DNA of 64,000 nt, taken from NCBI RefSeq assembly GCF_017812015.1, contig NZ_JADQTN010000001.1:598501-662500 (forward strand). The letters are read 5' to 3'. The notes beneath the pieces are model-generated. The model did no database searches and had not been told where the DNA came from. It saw only the letters and a program-made list of their open reading frames with translations. A program made the position numbers and the translations under genes. Position 1 is the first letter of the stretch. Each line of letters opens with the position of its first letter. This stretch comes from Pontixanthobacter sp. CEM42 (GTDB taxonomy: Bacteria; Pseudomonadota; Alphaproteobacteria; Sphingomonadales; Sphingomonadaceae). Positions 16,150 through 24,937 of the stretch are shown piece after piece.

Positions 16150-17293
16150 GACCCTCGGCGGCTGGTGATGTGCGCTCCGGGAAAAGAGTGCGCATTGCCA
16201 ATTCAGGATCGAGCCCGAAATGCCCTGACACGGCACCTGCCAGCACGGACTCAAGCGAGGCCGTGGGGTTGAGATCGCGACCTTCGAATAGGTCGCTCTG
16301 CCGCAATCCCGGCCAATCGGCGATTACTTTACCGCCTGCGACCGTGCCGCCCAGCAACAGTGCTGCACTGCCGGTACCGTGGTCGCTGCCATTGGTACCG
16401 TTTAATTTGACCGTGCGGCCAAATTCGGTGGCAACGATGACCAGCGTGTCTTTCCATTCGTTGGTCATGCCTTGCTGATAGGCAGCGAGTAGCGCGTCCA
16501 ACTGACGGGCTTGCCGGCTGAACTGTCCTCGCTGACCGGCGTGACTGTCCCAACCGTTGGACTCGATCATCATAACGCTGGCGCCATCCGCACCGCTCAT
16601 CAGAGAAGCGGCCAATCCGCCGACCTTCTCGGCATCGCGCAAATTGCGCATCTGGGTGTCGCCAGCCATCGCGCGGGTCTTCTGCGCCTCTGCAAATAGA
16701 GCGCCCAGTTCGGGATCGCTTTCGTAAATCCGGCCAACACGCGCCATCAAGTCTTCATCCGCGCCGGGAAGCGAGGTTGGGGCATAGCTGGAGACTGATT
16801 GCGGCCCTTGCATCGCTAGCGGAATTGACGGCGATAGTGCGAGCGCACGCACATCATTGGCCGGGAGCAGCCCAAGCAGCCGATTGAGCCAGCCATCGCG
16901 GACTGAATAGGCTTTGGCACCGCCCGATTCGATGACATTTTGGCCTTCAAAATGCGATCTCTCGCGATAGGAGGAGGCGACTGCCTGAATGAACAGCGCT
17001 TGCTTTTGTTGGAAAAGTGCGCCGATTTTTTCGTAGGACGGGTGAAGCGCGAACAGGCCATCAATCAGGCCTACTCCGTCGTAGTCCTCTGCAAATGCAC
17101 CGCGCAGAGCATCGAATTGCGGATCAGCGACCGGTGCCAATGTCGCAAGGCCGTCAGCCGCGCCGCGTTGCAGAACGAATAGCAAGCGTTTGCTGGTTGC
17201 CGCTTGGGCAAGCGCCTTATGAGGGAGGGCTAGCGTTGCGCCGCCAGCGAGAATTGAACTGAGAACAAAGTTACGGCGGTTCAGCATGGTCAT
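16136..17293 (-). CDS. DUF1501 protein (Tat-exported, sulfatase-like fold)
   Basis: A 385-residue protein with a twin-arginine signal (LNRRNFVLSS; R6, R7), so it is likely exported folded. Conserved DUF1501 features are FVLQRGAADGLATLAP, SHFEGQNVIESG, GWDSHAGQRGQFSRQ and ATEFGRTVKLNGTNGSDHGTG. The family resembles alkaline phosphatase/sulfatase folds, but its reaction is not known. It overlaps the upstream DUF1800 gene by 4 nt (ATGA). The DUF1800-DUF1501 pair recurs widely in bacteria and the two products probably work together in the periplasm. Confidence 0.9.
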   Translation of the reverse strand: MTMLNRRNFVLSSILAGGATLALPHKALAQAATSKRLLFVLQRGAADGLATLAPVADPQFDALRGAFAEDYDGVGLIDGLFALHPSYEKIGALFQQKQALFIQAVASSYRERSHFEGQNVIESGGAKAYSVRDGWLNRLLGLLPANDVRALALSPSIPLAMQGPQSVSSYAPTSLPGADEDLMARVGRIYESDPELGALFAEAQKTRAMAGDTQMRNLRDAEKVGGLAASLMSGADGASVMMIESNGWDSHAGQRGQFSRQARQLDALLAAYQQGMTNEWKDTLVIVATEFGRTVKLNGTNGSDHGTGSAALLLGGTVAGGKVIADWPGLRQSDLFEGRDLNPTASLESVLAGAVSGHFGLDPELAMRTLFPERTSPAAEGLIRL

Positions 17294-18672
17294 CTCCGCA
17301 TCATTTCGGGGGAGGATAGCAGCAGCGCGAGTCCCTGTTCGGGGCTTTCGGCACGGCTGATCCAGGTCGCAGTGGAATCGTTCAATCCGTCTTGGAACAG
17401 GTGACGGGCGAGGGCGGGTACATCGCCTTCACGCGATAGAGCAGCGATTTGTGCTGCTACTTCGACACGGCGGATCAGTGCATCGGGGGCCGCCCAATTG
17501 TTTGCGGTATCGGGATAGCCTTGTGGGGAAGGCGGTCCCCACGGAACTTGGCCGAGCTCTTGCTGCATTCTTGTGAAGCGCCGCGCATTCATCCCGCTTC
17601 CACCGGTGGCGCGCAAGATAGCAATCGACCATTCCCACGGTGTGCGGAACTTCACTGGCTCAACGGTCCAAGCCTCGGGTGATTCTACAATCGCACGGTA
17701 CAGCGAGGGTAGATTCCCTTCACTCTCGAGAAACGTTTTCTCAAGTCTTGCGACCATTGTTTCGGGCGGTTCGTCGCCAGCAAAATGCCGCGCTAGCTTG
17801 GTCGCGACATGCTTTGCAGTGGAGGGGTGCTTGGCTATTGTGTCGAGGATAGCGAGCGACTGCTCGTGCCCGTCCTGACGGTAGGTTTGGCCCATCACTG
17901 TGCGTGAGCCGGGCTCATGCAGATAGTTCGCCCAAGCCGAACCATTTGGAAGCGTTTGAGCGCGCCGGGCGCGGCTGATACCTGCTACAGTCCAACCCGT
18001 CAGCGCGCGCGCAAATTCGGTCACATCTGTTTGAGTGTACCCACCTTGCGCGCCAAGCGTGTGCAGCTCCAGAATTTCGCGTGCGAGATTTTCGTTAAGG
18101 CCAGCCTCGTCGCGACCCCTGCGTCGGCGCCTCACTGAGACCTGACTGTTGGGGCCGGTAGATTGGAATTGGTCAAGATAGATGAACATCGCAGGATGCA
18201 GCACAGCGGAGCGCAGCATATCGCGGAAATTGCCCATCACATTCGGTCGGATCGCTTCGAATTCATGTGAACCGGCCATCCCGCGGACTTGGTTCTTCTG
18301 GACCGAGACTGCGAAGTGGTTGGACCAGAAATGGACCATCCGTTCGGCAAAAGGGGCGTCGCTTTCAATTGCTTGCTGACCGCGCGCGGCGACTGCCTGA
18401 AGATAGTTGCGCCTGACAGTTTGGCGTACTTCTTGAACTTGCTCCCGACCACGATCTTCGGCGTTCGATTCGCGCGCCATCCGGCGGATGTTGCGGATGC
18501 TGAGATAGCCCTCGATCGCTTCAGTTGAACTTGGTTGGCTAGCGATCCCAGCGGGTCTTGGATCGTAGCGATCAAGCTGATCAAGCAGCCAGCGCTGCGG
18601 GTCATCGGGTAGCTGATCTTGCGGGCGGCCGCCAAGGCCAAAGCGGTTCCAGGCGATGCTTGTAGGTGTCAT
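17290..18672 (-). CDS. DUF1800 protein
   Basis: The 460-residue product carries the DUF1800 hallmarks NRFGLGGRP near the start, FWSNHFAVSV, NENLAREILELHTLG and FARALTGWT. It is helical and has no signal peptide by eye; how it meets the Tat-exported DUF1501 partner is unclear. The run RRRRRGRDEAG before NENLARE is an unusual basic loop. ATG 18672 opens the gene, 102 nt from the tRNA pair. The function of the DUF1800/DUF1501 pair is not established; it is sometimes annotated as linked to planctomycete-type cytochrome proteins. Confidence 0.88.
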   Translation of the reverse strand: MTPTSIAWNRFGLGGRPQDQLPDDPQRWLLDQLDRYDPRPAGIASQPSSTEAIEGYLSIRNIRRMARESNAEDRGREQVQEVRQTVRRNYLQAVAARGQQAIESDAPFAERMVHFWSNHFAVSVQKNQVRGMAGSHEFEAIRPNVMGNFRDMLRSAVLHPAMFIYLDQFQSTGPNSQVSVRRRRRGRDEAGLNENLAREILELHTLGAQGGYTQTDVTEFARALTGWTVAGISRARRAQTLPNGSAWANYLHEPGSRTVMGQTYRQDGHEQSLAILDTIAKHPSTAKHVATKLARHFAGDEPPETMVARLEKTFLESEGNLPSLYRAIVESPEAWTVEPVKFRTPWEWSIAILRATGGSGMNARRFTRMQQELGQVPWGPPSPQGYPDTANNWAAPDALIRRVEVAAQIAALSREGDVPALARHLFQDGLNDSTATWISRAESPEQGLALLLSSPEMMRR

Positions 18673-18774
18673 GGCGCATAGGGATATACCACAGAACCCG
18701 AATGTCAGGTCACAAAACGTATCAGATTGTCGCTTGGCCTATGGGCCCGGGCGTTCCACCGGTCTGATGTATGA

Positions 18775-18851
18775 TGGTCGGGGAGACAGGATTTGAACCT
18801 GCGACCCCCTGTACCCAAAACAGGTGCGCTACCAGGCTGCGCCACTCCCCG
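18775..18851 (-). tRNA. tRNA-Pro(TGG)
   Basis: On the minus strand the 77-nt cloverleaf starts CGGGGAGTGGCGCAGCC and ends with CTCCCCG-A-CCA, so CCA is encoded. The anticodon loop is TTTGGGT (anticodon TGG) between CTGT/ACAG arms. The T arm GGTTCAAATCC is intact. Confidence 0.95.
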
Positions 18852-18905
18852 ACTCGATCATACTTACCGCAAACGGCAAACGGTGTTTGCTCGGTTGGCA
18901 TCCGG

Positions 18906-18979
18906 TGGGCCCGGAGGGACTCGAACCCCCGACCTAGCCGTTATGAGCGGCCAGCTCTAACCAACTGAGCTACAGGCCC
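18906..18979 (-). tRNA. tRNA with CAT anticodon, probably tRNA-Ile2 (lysidine type)
   Basis: The minus-strand cloverleaf starts GGGCCTGTAGCTCAGTTGG and ends CGGGCCC-A. The anticodon loop is CTCATAA, giving CAT. The acceptor stem has C4-G69 and C5-G68, which are reported TilS determinants of the lysidine-modified isoleucine tRNA, so Ile(CAT) is favoured over elongator Met. CCA is not encoded (the genome reads ACCG), unlike the two tRNA-Pro genes in this window. Confidence 0.85.
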
Positions 18980-19089
18980 GTAGGATGCCTTAGCGGTGTG
19001 CCACACAGCTATCGCTGAGCAGCGGCAAGCGCCTAGCGGCGTCGACGCCCGCTTGCAAGCAGCAGTTTGCTGCAAATGCAAAATATCTG

Positions 19090-20088
19090 TCAGATTTCTA
19101 CCGATTGCATGATTTGCTTCACCGTAGTCGAGCGAATCCCGCGCATATCAAGGTAGGTGTATATCCGCCGCCACCAATCATACAGCGCGTCCAGATCGTC
19201 CTCTGTATGGACATAGGGTGTGTATCCGGGCGCGAGCGAGGGGCTGTGGAATGACAGCACCAGCAGCGGCAATTGATCGTCAATCGCCATGTCGATCCCG
19301 CGCAAGGCCTCATCAGCAGTCACACCTTCCGGTGTAAGCGAGATACGTTCAAGCATCCCGATTTTTGATGCGATGCCGAGCATTCGCGGAATACGCGCCA
19401 ATGCAGGGTAAAGCGCGCGGCCCTGCTTGCGCAGCATTCCCCAATAGACTGTGGTCAGTGGCAGTTCGAGAAGTTGCTTCTCATCATCGACCCAATAAGG
19501 CTCCAGCGGGTGCTTGCTGTAATCGGGGCCACCACCGGGTGTGTAATCGAAATTGGCCCGCACCGAACTGTCGATTGCGACGCCCGCGTCCTTCATGATC
19601 CGACTGGTTGAGGAACCAAGACCGTAGCGACCGGCGCGGTAAATTTGCGGTGCGACGCCGAAATTTTTCTCGATAGTGTCGCGCAGATTGAGGAACTTCT
19701 TCTCTTCCAGATCGGGCGGCAGGTTTCCCGCATAGCTGTTATGTGCGTTGACCTCTTCATCAAAGGGCGGATTGACCCATGGGTGAAGCTGGATGCCGAC
19801 CTCGGCCTTGCCTTGGGCTAGTGGCTCGCGGAGAATATCCATCGCCTCTTTTGACGTCGCGATGGGCCAGTCGATCAAATAGACCGGGCTCACTCCGATC
19901 CCTTCGCAGAATTCCTGAAATTTGCGCAAGCGAGGGACGTGATCGAGCCCGTGCTTGCTCGCGCTGAACGGGCTGTTCCAGTCAAATTCTTCTTCGGTAT
20001 CGACAGTCAGGAGCGATCGCTGGCCAAATGAAGGCGCAAACCGCACGTTGGCCCCTTTTGGGGGTGGTTGGATCATTGACCGGGACAA
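19090..20088 (-). CDS. Polysaccharide deacetylase family protein
   Basis: The 332-residue protein matches the NodB/WalW-like polysaccharide deacetylase group. TVDTEEEFDW (28-37) supplies the acidic metal/catalytic residues, GIQLHPWVNPPF the His-containing motif, and LVLSFHSPSLAPGYTPYV the C-terminal catalytic His. It has no signal peptide, so action on an intracellular or lipid-linked sugar, or an unannotated export route, is possible. It is separated by 40 nt from the downstream end of the histidine kinase-like gene on the same strand. ATG 20076 (MIQPPP) is an alternative start. Confidence 0.82.
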   Translation of the reverse strand: MSRSMIQPPPKGANVRFAPSFGQRSLLTVDTEEEFDWNSPFSASKHGLDHVPRLRKFQEFCEGIGVSPVYLIDWPIATSKEAMDILREPLAQGKAEVGIQLHPWVNPPFDEEVNAHNSYAGNLPPDLEEKKFLNLRDTIEKNFGVAPQIYRAGRYGLGSSTSRIMKDAGVAIDSSVRANFDYTPGGGPDYSKHPLEPYWVDDEKQLLELPLTTVYWGMLRKQGRALYPALARIPRMLGIASKIGMLERISLTPEGVTADEALRGIDMAIDDQLPLLVLSFHSPSLAPGYTPYVHTEDDLDALYDWWRRIYTYLDMRGIRSTTVKQIMQSVEI

Positions 20089-20128
20089 AGGCCGGTACTC
20101 CCCTGCTCAGATACAGCCAGTAGTTGTC

Positions 20129-21865
20129 TTAGGCCGCGTTATCGGAGCCTGTGTGGCTAGGTTCGGGCAGTGGCGCGGTCAAGAGCGGCAGGGTCAGCAG
20201 CAGCCAATCATCCACACGCGTCAGATCGCCTCCTGCTGCCCGCGCCTCGGCCCGGGCCAAGCGAAGCGAGAAGCCTGCACCGAACATGCCCGCGCTGATC
20301 GCGCCGCCTTGCGGTTTGCCGGTTGCGGCGAAGATATCGGTTTCCGACACCAGTGATGCGGGAAGTTCGCAACACAGGCGCGCAGCTTCATCTTGTTCCG
20401 CCAGCTCGATCTGTACGTTTTCACCTGCGCCAATAGTGCCGACCAAAGTTGCCAGTAAGCGCCACGCCAATGCTTCAGCTTCCTGCGCGTCCAGCGCGAC
20501 CGGCGGTGTTTCTGACAATGTGTATTCGAACGAGGCGGCGCGGGGCTTCAGTACACTTTGCAATTGCATAAGCTGTTGTTGGACTATGGTCCCAAAGTCG
20601 CATTGACCGGCGGTCATATCGAGCGCACCGGTTTCCAGCCGGGCGAGGCGATCCAGTTCATCAAATCCCGCCAGCATTCGTGCGCTGTCACCGGCGATAT
20701 TGGCGGCCAATGCACGGTATTCATGGGGCGTTGGCCCGAACAATTGTTGCTGGATGACTTCGGAGAAACCTTGAATCGCGTTGACCGGCGTACGCAGCTC
20801 GTGCAGCAATTGACGCAGGCGATCTGCTTCGCTGGAATCCTGCTCTTCGTTGCTGGTGCCATCCGCCGGGTTAGCGCGGCGGAACATACCAGCATAACCG
20901 AAGAAGCGCCCATCAGGCTTGGTGAAGCGCGGGCGGGCATCGACGACCCATTCGCCCGCGATTGTGGGCGCGCCATGGAGCGTCATCAGACGCTTTTGGA
21001 TAGGCTGGCGATAACGCAACGCCGTTCCGGCCACACTCTTGTCGAGGATCATCCCGATCATCATCGGCGCGACTTCGCGGTCCGACCATTCGATTTTACC
21101 GCTGGCATCGGCTGTGAAGGCAAAGGCTTCAAGCGGCGCACGGCCATCAGCAACCTGCTCGCCCAGCGGGAGACGCGGCGAGTCTGCAGTGTCGGAGTTA
21201 TCGCTTCGTGCCTTGCGGAATTCCTCAATCCGTTTGACCAGCGCGCCAATCGCCGTTTCATCGGCAGTGTCGGGGAGCATCTCGTCCTCGGTCAGCACGT
21301 CATTTGCTGGTTCGGGGGCCGGCTCAAGCGTTCGTGAGGACGGTTCTTCGACCGCTGACGATGCAGGTTTTGGCATCAAGATTGGGGCATCAGCCGCAAC
21401 ATCTGTTCGGTCTGGCACAGGCAAGCCGCGATCATAGATGCCTAAGCGCTCGAGCGTTTCGATCGTCGAATCTGGCAGATCGCGCCGGAGGCGCAGGAAG
21501 CCGCGCGCTCTGACGGGCAGGCGCGGTATCAGAGCGTCCCAGTCCTCTTGTGAGAGGTCTGCACGGGCTAGCGCAGCCGCAGCCACTTCGGGTTCGTCCT
21601 CTGCGAGATGAGCGGCCAATTCAGCGCTGCGAAAGCGCAAGCCGGGATCGCGGATCATCGCGGCGCGTTCGTCTGCGGGAATAGCCTCACCCAGCGCGCC
21701 CAGCCGCAGCCATGCTGCCGCAAGTAGGCTCTCGTCGCGTTCCCCTTCGCGCGGCCTCGGCTTGCTCCCCAGCAGATCAAGCAACTGCCGGAACTGTGTT
21801 CGTGCCGCACGGTCGCCCGCTGCGCGGTGGCGCAACACGGTGGCAAGGCGGTCATCGAAATGCAT
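20129..21865 (-). CDS. Soluble histidine kinase-like protein with degenerate ATPase
   Basis: A 578-residue protein without membrane helices. After an N-terminal helical region of about 200 residues and an acidic linker comes a PAS-like segment (AFAFTADASGKIEWSDREVAPMM), then a HisKA dimerisation domain with phosphoacceptor H355 (LLHELRTPVNAIQGF). The C-terminal domain is HATPase-like in length, but the N-box Asn and the DxGxG box are not recognisable; only a GFSLRLARAEARAAGG segment resembles the G2 region. ATG 21865 begins MHFDDRLATVLRHRAAGD; the frame extends upstream to 22048, but that would run into the lrp promoter region. It could be a phosphotransfer or scaffold protein rather than a kinase. 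Confidence 0.75.
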   Translation of the reverse strand: MHFDDRLATVLRHRAAGDRAARTQFRQLLDLLGSKPRPREGERDESLLAAAWLRLGALGEAIPADERAAMIRDPGLRFRSAELAAHLAEDEPEVAAAALARADLSQEDWDALIPRLPVRARGFLRLRRDLPDSTIETLERLGIYDRGLPVPDRTDVAADAPILMPKPASSAVEEPSSRTLEPAPEPANDVLTEDEMLPDTADETAIGALVKRIEEFRKARSDNSDTADSPRLPLGEQVADGRAPLEAFAFTADASGKIEWSDREVAPMMIGMILDKSVAGTALRYRQPIQKRLMTLHGAPTIAGEWVVDARPRFTKPDGRFFGYAGMFRRANPADGTSNEEQDSSEADRLRQLLHELRTPVNAIQGFSEVIQQQLFGPTPHEYRALAANIAGDSARMLAGFDELDRLARLETGALDMTAGQCDFGTIVQQQLMQLQSVLKPRAASFEYTLSETPPVALDAQEAEALAWRLLATLVGTIGAGENVQIELAEQDEAARLCCELPASLVSETDIFAATGKPQGGAISAGMFGAGFSLRLARAEARAAGGDLTRVDDWLLLTLPLLTAPLPEPSHTGSDNAA

Positions 21866-22102
21866 GGCGGTAAAGCTTGTCTCCGGGAGGGGCGATTGCA
21901 CAGGTTCGGGCCCAGAAACACTCCGGGCGAGCTTGGGGTCTAGCCGATTCAATTGGCGAAGGAACAGGCCAGCGAGGGAACGTTGCAAAGCGGGACAATT
22001 GCTGGCAGAAACAATAATATTAGCCGTGAGCACTTGACGACACGGCAATCATTACGCGTGTTCGCACTATTGCAAGTGCGCAGAATAATAGGGGCACACA
22101 GG

Positions 22103-22567
22103 ATGGCCAATCTGGACGAAATTGACCGGCATTTGCTCGCGGAATTGCAAGATGAAGGTCGCGTCACAAACGTGGATTTGGCGCAGCGTGTGGGCCTTAC
22201 CGCGCCTCCATGTTTACGCCGTGTTCGGGCGTTAGAGGAAGAAGGCGTTATTCGTGGTTACCACGCTGAGCTTGACGCCTCGCAGCTCGGCTTCGCTATC
22301 ACCGTCTTTGCGATGGTCAGCCTCAAAAGTCAGGCAGAAAGCGCGTTGCGGGAGTTCGAGGACCATATGAACGCGCTGCCCGAAGTGCGCGAAGTACATA
22401 TGCTTAACGGCGAAATCGACTTTATTCTGAAAATCGTCAGCCGCGATCTGCAGAGCTTCCAAGAATTCCTGACAAGCAAGCTGACACCCGCACCCAATGT
22501 CGACAGCGTGAAGACATCGCTGACGATCCGGACTGCCAAGCACGAGCCGGGTGTGCCACTGGGGTGA
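22103..22567 (+). CDS. Lrp/AsnC family transcriptional regulator
   Basis: The 154-residue product has an N-terminal AsnC-type winged HTH (residues 3-60: LDEIDRHLLAELQDEGRVTNVDLAQRVGL...PPCLRRVRALEEEGVI) and a C-terminal RAM domain (about 65-140, with VREVHMLNGEIDFILKIVSRD). Such regulators form octamers, bind amino acids and control amino-acid transport or catabolism. ATG 22103 is chosen because MANLDEIDRHLL is the conserved start; the frame opens at 21953. It is divergent from the histidine kinase-like gene. Confidence 0.92.
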   Translation: MANLDEIDRHLLAELQDEGRVTNVDLAQRVGLTAPPCLRRVRALEEEGVIRGYHAELDASQLGFAITVFAMVSLKSQAESALREFEDHMNALPEVREVHMLNGEIDFILKIVSRDLQSFQEFLTSKLTPAPNVDSVKTSLTIRTAKHEPGVPLG

Positions 22568-22578
22568 GGTAGAAGACT

Positions 22579-22962
22579 ATGCGCAGCGCCTTGATCATCG
22601 TCACAGTTTGTTCTCTCGCGATTGCGGCTTGCCAAACCCCGACTGATCAACGGACCTCTGGACCGCAGCCAGTCAGTCTGAGTCCGGAACAGTCTAACGG
22701 TGAATATCTAGCCGAAGCGCTTTGTTCGGGATGTCACGCAGTGGCCGCGGGTGAGATATCCGCTAATCCAGAAGCGCCTAGTTTCGTAGCTATCGCCAAT
22801 CGTGATGAGGTCACGCAAGAGACATTGGGGAACTTCCTGCATGACTCTTACAGTTTTCCGAACCAGATGAACCTGGAGCTCTCAGATAAAGACGCTGACG
22901 AGATCAGTGCCTATATCCTCACCTTGCGAGACACTACGGCTGGCGGTGCCAACACTCGATAG
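22579..22962 (+). CDS. Lipoprotein c-type cytochrome
   Basis: A 127-residue protein with a lipobox (LAIAAC, C18) and one heme c site CSGCH at 49-53. The distal Met is probably in FPNQMNLEL. It is a membrane-anchored periplasmic electron carrier. It starts 11 nt after the Lrp gene and is probably co-transcribed with it, an uncommon pairing. The length fits a class I single-heme cytochrome with an extended linker (20-40). Confidence 0.88.
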   Translation: MRSALIIVTVCSLAIAACQTPTDQRTSGPQPVSLSPEQSNGEYLAEALCSGCHAVAAGEISANPEAPSFVAIANRDEVTQETLGNFLHDSYSFPNQMNLELSDKDADEISAYILTLRDTTAGGANTR

Positions 22963-23024
22963 AGGGTGGTGAAGATGATTGTGTCTCGAGGACCTATTTG
23001 GAGATGCTGAGCGGCTGATTGCGG

Positions 23025-23390
23025 TCAGCCATCCCGCTCCAACAACCAAAAAAATCCCATCACTTTCACCACTTTACCGGCGTCGTTGATCTCGGTGACG
23101 TCGAACCCATCCATGAGCCGCTTGCCGTCGAGATCAATCTTCCAATGATAGCGGCAGAAGTTGTTTTGCATGTCGATCTCTGACGCGTGTGAGTAAGTCG
23201 CACCTGGAATGCGTTTGTGCGTCCGGTGGACCATCGCAACGAAGGCATCGTGGCCGATGATATTGTGCGTCGGATCGACAAAGTGAGCGTTATGTTCCAA
23301 CGCTTCTTTGGTCAGGCGCTCAATCTCGGCCGCATCGGATGAATTCCATATGAGCATCATCTTCTCAAGATTCTCGAATTTGGCGTCCAC
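23025..23390 (-). CDS. SnoaL/NTF2-like protein controlled by TetR
   Basis: A 121-residue single-domain SnoaL-like protein (EKMMLIWNSSDAAEIERLTKEALEHNAHFVDPTHNIIGHDAFVAMV), probably an isomerase/hydrolase-type or ligand-binding cone. The start is GTG (23390) with AGGAG upstream. It is divergent from the TetR gene and its 5' region holds a 17-bp palindrome (23408-23424), so it is likely the main target of that repressor. The substrate is unknown, though TetR/SnoaL pairs often respond to small aromatic or polyketide-like molecules. Confidence 0.82.
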   Translation of the reverse strand: MDAKFENLEKMMLIWNSSDAAEIERLTKEALEHNAHFVDPTHNIIGHDAFVAMVHRTHKRIPGATYSHASEIDMQNNFCRYHWKIDLDGKRLMDGFDVTEINDAGKVVKVMGFFWLLERDG

Positions 23391-23407
23391 TGGACTTCTC
23401 CTGATAT

Positions 23408-23424
23408 AAACCGACCGTCGGTTT
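23408..23424. promoter_or_regulatory. Palindromic TetR operator candidate
   Basis: AAACCGACCGTCGGTTT is a perfect inverted repeat (AAACCGA/TCGGTTT, 3-nt centre). It lies 17 nt before the SnoaL-like GTG and 37 nt before the TetR ATG, so one TetR dimer could repress both promoters. Confidence 0.8.
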
Positions 23425-23461
23425 GTTTTACAGGCCGTGTGAACGTGTGTAAAGCGGCGTC

Positions 23462-24040
23462 ATGGTCACGCAGCAGAAACGGTCTGATACGACGCGCATG
23501 TTATTGTGCGGGGCGTTCAGAAAATCTCTGCTGGACAATGGTTTGAAGCAGACCACGACAGCCAGCGTGCTTGCCGCTACCGGCCTGAGCAAAGGCGCGA
23601 TGTATCACCATTTTCGTTCAAAGAATGAAATCGTCGAAGCTGTCTATCGCGCAGAATCGCATGGCGCTATTCGCCGTGCAGTCGCGAAAGTCCCTGAGTC
23701 TTTGTCCGCGACCACACGGCTAAAACTCGCTTGTACTTCTTGGCTAAAGGAAATGGAGCAGCCGGAAGTTGCACACATTGTCCTCAATATCGGTCCAACT
23801 GCACTGGGTCTTGGTCGCGTGATCGAAATCGAGAACGAACTTAGCTTGAAGTTGTTTGAGCAGATTCTGGAACAAGCAAACGCTGCAGGAGAGATCAGCC
23901 TCCCAAAGCCCAAGCTTGCGGTACGGCTGATAAACGCAATGATCGGAGAGGTTGCTCTCCAGAAACGCGATGACCGGGCGGCCGCTTCTGAGGCAATAGG
24001 ACCGGTAATTGATGCGATTTTGGAATCACTGGCTGCTTAG
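23462..24040 (+). CDS. TetR family transcriptional regulator
   Basis: The 192-residue product has a TetR-type HTH at about 12-60 (MLLCGAFRKSLLDNGLKQTTTASVLAATGLSKGAMYHHFRSKNEIVEAVY) and a helical ligand-binding C-terminal region. The recognition helix region GLSKGAMYHHF is canonical. It is divergent from the SnoaL-like gene with the palindrome AAACCGACCGTCGGTTT between them. A ligand that relieves repression is expected but not identifiable. Confidence 0.92.
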   Translation: MVTQQKRSDTTRMLLCGAFRKSLLDNGLKQTTTASVLAATGLSKGAMYHHFRSKNEIVEAVYRAESHGAIRRAVAKVPESLSATTRLKLACTSWLKEMEQPEVAHIVLNIGPTALGLGRVIEIENELSLKLFEQILEQANAAGEISLPKPKLAVRLINAMIGEVALQKRDDRAAASEAIGPVIDAILESLAA

Positions 24041-24104
24041 CTGTTGCTAGGCGCGATGCAGGTTCAGGGCACACGTAAGCGCGTGGGTTGGGCATTATTG
24101 CAGT

Positions 24105-24821
24105 TCATTGCTGGGCCGCTTTCAATGCGCCTTGGCTAAGTTCTTTGGCGTAACCGATTGAATAGGCCCAAGGGTCATCGCCATTGTATCGTGAGTGATA
24201 GCCAAAGTATCCAACCTTGCCGTCGGGCTTGCGGTAGAGAAACCGCATGCGGTTCTCTTCAGGGAGAGCGCCCATCATCCGGTAGGATTTCTGCGGAAAG
24301 CTAAAGGTGCGGAAATGCACTTTGTCGGTCTTCGAGGGATCTTTCTTGCTGGGAATTGTAGCGCTTTTGACATCGCTCAAATCGACCAGCAAGCCCTCTC
24401 CGCCCTCTGCAGAAAGCGTGAGGCCGCTGATTTTATTCAACAAGGACACGGCGATCTCCGGTTTGACTGCACCGGCCACGCTCACATCATAGATAATGCC
24501 CTCATGGCGTCCCTCTTTGGTCACGCCAATATACATGTGGTAGCTGTTGAACATGCCCGGCTTCTCGGACAGATCATCAGACGCCGCATACCAATCGAAG
24601 TTCGCTTTGAGATGCCGAGTTGATGCGAGATCACCATAGGGCGCGCGAAAGGTGAACCGGCGATCTTTCTCGGTTTTGTTGTGCCAAGGCATGTCTGCAG
24701 AAGCTTCCGCCGCAGTGCTGCTCTCATCTGTTTTAGCGGGTGCTTGACGCTGTGCAGCCAAGGGGCTTGCCATTGCGAAAAGCGCGGCAATAGTCAGGCA
24801 TGATTGAATGGCTTTGAACAT
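24105..24821 (-). CDS. Secreted protein of unknown function
   Basis: Not recognised. The 238-residue protein starts at MFKAIQSC (ATG 24821), which gives a clear signal peptide (cleavage near SPLAAQRQ). Longer reading to 24977 is unsupported. The mature part is about 200 residues of mixed beta structure (YHMYIGVTKEGRHEGIIYDVSVAGAVKPEIAVSLLNKI; FSFPQKSYRMMG) ending in Ala/Gln-rich helices. It lies downstream of accC on the same strand after about 116 nt, and convergent with tetR; operon membership is uncertain. Confidence 0.65.
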   Translation of the reverse strand: MFKAIQSCLTIAALFAMASPLAAQRQAPAKTDESSTAAEASADMPWHNKTEKDRRFTFRAPYGDLASTRHLKANFDWYAASDDLSEKPGMFNSYHMYIGVTKEGRHEGIIYDVSVAGAVKPEIAVSLLNKISGLTLSAEGGEGLLVDLSDVKSATIPSKKDPSKTDKVHFRTFSFPQKSYRMMGALPEENRMRFLYRKPDGKVGYFGYHSRYNGDDPWAYSIGYAKELSQGALKAAQQ

Positions 24822-24937
24822 CGAGAAATCTCTTCGGCTGAGCTGTACCACATGTGGCAGCACTTTAGGCCCACATAGTAGTCGATAAGCCACTGCTAAA
24901 GTTGGCAAAACACGACAATATTGGCTTGCAAAGAGGC

